DNA of 21,153 nucleotides from assembly GCA_037176905.1 (NCBI GenBank), contig JBBBWG010010989.1, positions 1 through 21,153 on the forward strand. Direction: 5' to 3'. The DNA comes from Azolla pinnata. Lineage: Eukaryota; Streptophyta; Polypodiopsida; Salviniales; Salviniaceae. How positions within the stretch are numbered: the first letter of the stretch is position 1; every line of letters starts with the position of its first letter. This document shows positions 19,201-21,153 of this stretch, in pieces. The notes under the pieces are model-generated. The model saw only the letters and a list, made by a program, of their open reading frames with translations, did not search any database and was not told the origin of the DNA. The position numbers and the translations under genes are program-made.

Positions 19201-20797
19201 ACATGACTAGGGCTCTTTCACAATCACCTCTATCGACAAGAGGCTTCGTAGAGTTAGGATGAATTCTAGTAAAATAACGAAAGGTTTGCAGTATAACGTT
19301 TTATGACTATTAATTATCTTAGTGTATATGTTTAGTTATAACACTGACTTGAACTGGTGATTGCACAGTACGCAAACATTTTAGAGCCCCCATCTCAACA
19401 ACGGTTTTAATATCACTTGAAGCAACAAAATAAGCCCACTACCACATGATAGTGGACTGGATGATTCCTTCACATTAAAGACCTGTTCATCTTGGATATG
19501 CCTATGTTGGACGTTACTCGAAGGCAGAAGTGTCACTCCATCAAGGCTCAAAATATCTAATACGATTATCAATAACTTCAACAGTTTTTCTCATTTAATT
19601 ATATTTCTTTGGGTTGTCAATTCTCAAGAATTTTGCGAGATGTAATCTGATTCAATCTTCCAAGCTAATTCAGCATCTAATTCAATATATACGAGTGCAC
19701 TCTCATGTGTGTGGGCATTATATGGAACCAATACAAGTTCAACAAAAATCCTCGCAAAACATCTAGTTGTGGCTGCAAACGACTAGAAACAAATTAATAA
19801 AAAAGAAACATCTAGGTATAGCTCAAGTGGAATGCAATATACACTTTGCCACACTTTGATAGTCAACCTGTCACAGCAGCAGTGCAGTCTCATACAGTTG
19901 TATTCTCATCCTTCCACATCCCTTCACACAACAAGCCTTCCTCCTGTATATTCCATGAATGAAGAAGGCTCTAGCACCTGACAATGTTTGAAAGGACGAA
20001 GGACTAGCGAGGATACATGACAAAATCGTTACAAAGTGTAAACGACTCCGGCCTCGTCAAATAGTTTAGCGCTCCAACGTGCAGCATATCATACCAGTGA
20101 AGCCCATCATACAGTGTCCTTGATGTGAAAGATATTCATGGCATCCTTCAAGCTTAGGTTTTCCTTTCGTGCCGCAGACATTTCGCGCACAGGTCTAAAC
20201 TAGGAGATGCATATCTTAAGGTATCTCCAAGGACCTGACCTGGTGTAAAATTTCACATTGGGAACAGAGAAGGGGAGGAACTGTTTCAAAGCGACGATTT
20301 TATACACGACTCCGCACAGCGCGCTGTTCTTGATGCCCAAGGAGATGCAGCCCCCTTGAGAAGAGCCTCGAAAGAAGCCAGGAAAACATGGCGTGACCTG
20401 ATGCCGGAAACGCCATACATGTCTAGGCATACGAGGAAGACAGACAGCGGACGGAGGGAAAAATGCGGGGAAGGACAGGGACAGCAGAGAAGCTTGAGAA
20501 AAGAGGCGGGACTTACACTTTGAGGCGCATCCCGAGATCTTGCAGGAAGGTGCAGTAGGACTTGCGGAAGTAGGTCTCCTTCTTGAGGTCGATCCCGTCG
20601 AGGCGGGAGGGGGAGCTCTTGTCGATGAACTCCCTGGGGAAGTACCAGTTGGAGCTGGAATGGTCGGGCTCTTCGAGCTTGTTGCAGGACGAGGCGGCGG
20701 CGGCGGAGACGGCATCCGCGGACTCCATGGCAGCGGCCTGGGAGGAGGCATCGGACTGCGGCGGCGGCGGCGGCGGCGGCGGCTGCAGGCCGGCCAT
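13236..20797 (-). CDS. CYCT1: Cyclin T (CYCT1 type), regulatory subunit of P-TEFb-like kinase
   Basis: Exons read on the minus strand join in phase: 20797-20517, 16710-16629, 15478-15344, 15018-14843, 14735-14584, 14278-13236, giving 622 residues. Cyclin T pairs with CDK9/CDKC kinases that phosphorylate the RNA polymerase II C-terminal domain in the nucleus. Residues 1-50 are low-complexity (eight Pro, Ala/Ser runs). The first cyclin fold begins near [19 protein letters not shown] and continues through [29 protein letters not shown] and [13 protein letters not shown]. The second covers [50 protein letters not shown] and [16 protein letters not shown]. The last exon (residues about 276-622) is a long acidic, Ser/Thr-rich, probably disordered tail with a conserved-looking VKAAIQRRK segment and an Arg/His/Lys-rich end. 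This matches Arabidopsis CYCT1;4/CYCT1;5 architecture, somewhat longer. The first intron is 3.8 kb. All splice sites are GT-AG. Confidence 0.92.
15479..16628 (-). other. Intron 2 of the cyclin T gene
   Basis: This 1150-base AT-rich intron has donor GTAAGT and acceptor TAGCAG. Short open frames inside carry no recognisable features, and no repeat or RNA gene was seen. Confidence 0.75.
17680..18440. repeat. Three degenerate tandem copies of a 200-260 bp unit inside the cyclin T intron
   Basis: Copies start near 17680, 17937 and 18133 (CCAATCYTGTATT…). Shared phrases in order are CCTCAAAACTT.CAT, CTGAGGTGTGCT, CTGATCA.CCAAAAA, GGAAGG.C..TRCAAT, the pair GAGCATCTACATTCAA (copies 2 and 3) and CACCATCTTCC. 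Spacing varies between copies, so indels are many. The origin is unknown and no protein similarity is evident in any frame. Confidence 0.7.
18601..18648 (+). repeat. 24-bp perfect tandem duplication
   Basis: The unit CACACATGATGGCCGAGGGA plus TAGA occurs twice without mismatch, followed by CACAC. It is intronic, and the perfect identity suggests a recent slippage or duplication event. Confidence 0.95.
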
Positions 20798-20811
20798 TCA
20801 GGGAGCCGTAA

Positions 20812-20841
20812 CCCTAACCCTAACCCTAACCCTAACCCTAA
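20812..20841 (-). repeat. (TTAGGG)5 telomere-type repeat in the probable 5' UTR of cyclin T
   Basis: On the gene's sense strand five perfect TTAGGG units end 14 bases before the ATG at 20797. On the plus strand they read CCCTAA. The usual plant telomere unit is TTTAGGG; this is the six-base form. The sense strand has five GGG runs with TTA loops, the classic parallel G-quadruplex pattern. Confidence 0.93.
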
Positions 20842-20954
20842 TTCTGTGTAAGCCGCATTGGCTTCGCGACAGAGAGACGAAGACAGAGAAAGAGACAGAG
20901 AGAGAAAGAGAAGGCGCAAAAACAAACTGGGCAGAAAATGAGAAAAAAGAGTCT

Positions 20955-21041
20955 TGGTCAAGGTCAAGGTCAGGGTCAGGGTCAAAGTCAAGCATATAGG
21001 GTCAAAGTCAACATATTGACTTTTCTCAAGCTGATCTTGAC
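20955..21041 (-). promoter_or_regulatory. GGTCAA/GGTCAG hexamer array with W-box cores upstream of cyclin T
   Basis: GTCAA (TTGAC on the gene's strand) occurs at 20957, 20963, 20981, 20987, 21001 and 21007. TTGAC on the opposite strand occurs at 21016 and 21037. The words GGTCAA, GGTCAG and AGTCAA are spaced by six bases. TTGAC(C/T) is the core of the W-box bound by WRKY factors; the array lies about 160-245 bases upstream of the start codon. Function is inferred only. Confidence 0.5.
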
Positions 21042-21077
21042 CTTTGGTCTGATCTCGATTCCGAGCTTCGCCTTCCG

Positions 21078-21078
<1 letters not shown>

Positions 21079-21153
<75 letters not shown>
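21079..21153 (+). repeat. (GA)n microsatellite at the window end
   Basis: Pure GA dinucleotides run to the last base. On the cyclin T strand this is a (CT)n tract upstream of the gene. Confidence 0.98.

Larger units (their letters stand above)
16711..20516 (-). other. Large first intron (3.8 kb) of the cyclin T gene
   Basis: Donor GTAAGT at 20516 and acceptor TTTGCAG at 16711. It interrupts the first cyclin fold exactly between LGMRLK and VPQVTIA, a conserved junction context. It holds a three-copy degenerate repeat (about 17680-18440) and a 24-bp tandem duplication (18601-18648). No gene or RNA is recognised elsewhere in it. Confidence 0.85.

Noticed and set aside
20200-20991. 263-codon minus-strand frame over cyclin T exon 1
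   Set aside because: It is out of frame with the conserved cyclin sequence and consists of translated TTAGGG and GGC repeats.

Overview
This is nuclear DNA of a flowering plant. The evidence is spliced genes with plant GT-AG introns, a chloroplast-targeted photosystem II phosphatase, a plant-type cyclin T, telo-box-like motifs in the leader of one gene and abundant (GA)n microsatellites. The order or species cannot be fixed from the sequence. Both edges of the window lie inside long (GA)n tracts, so it may be a short scaffold whose assembly stopped at simple repeats.

Three multi-exon genes can be rebuilt with every exon junction in phase. (1) On the minus strand, 6349 down to 2952 (or 2524), lies a PP2C phosphatase that matches PSII core phosphatase (PBCP/PP2C26), with an N-terminal transit peptide and all metal-binding motifs. 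(2) On the plus strand, 8656-11694, lies a 580-residue caprin-like RNA-binding protein: basic coiled coil, 17-Glu tract, globular dimerisation-like region and C-terminal RGG/Gly-Tyr tail. (3) On the minus strand, 20797-13236, lies a 622-residue cyclin T (CYCT1), the regulatory partner of a CDK9/CDKC-type kinase. Genes 1 and 2 diverge from a repeat-filled 2.3 kb interval; genes 2 and 3 converge on a 1.5 kb interval holding two tandem repeats. They are ordinary independent host genes, not an operon-like system.

The rest is repeats and unique non-coding DNA. Positions 1-712 and 7858-8260 carry two loci of one repeat family: a monomer of about 150 bp alternating with (GA)n, closed by a common tail. 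Positions 6400-7000 are a degenerate hexamer array (CATGTG/GATGTC type) directly upstream of PBCP. A tRNA-like SINE head sits near 7385-7445 on the minus strand. The 5' side of the cyclin T gene has (TTAGGG)5 just before the start codon and a GGTCAA/GGTCAG hexamer array rich in W-box cores further up. Positions 840-2040 are a more CpG-rich unique stretch with no recognisable gene.

Most striking are the G-rich telomere-type repeat in the probable 5' UTR of cyclin T, the plant caprin-like gene, the hexamer array in the PBCP promoter, the possible second C-terminus of PBCP, and the structured GA-linked repeat family.
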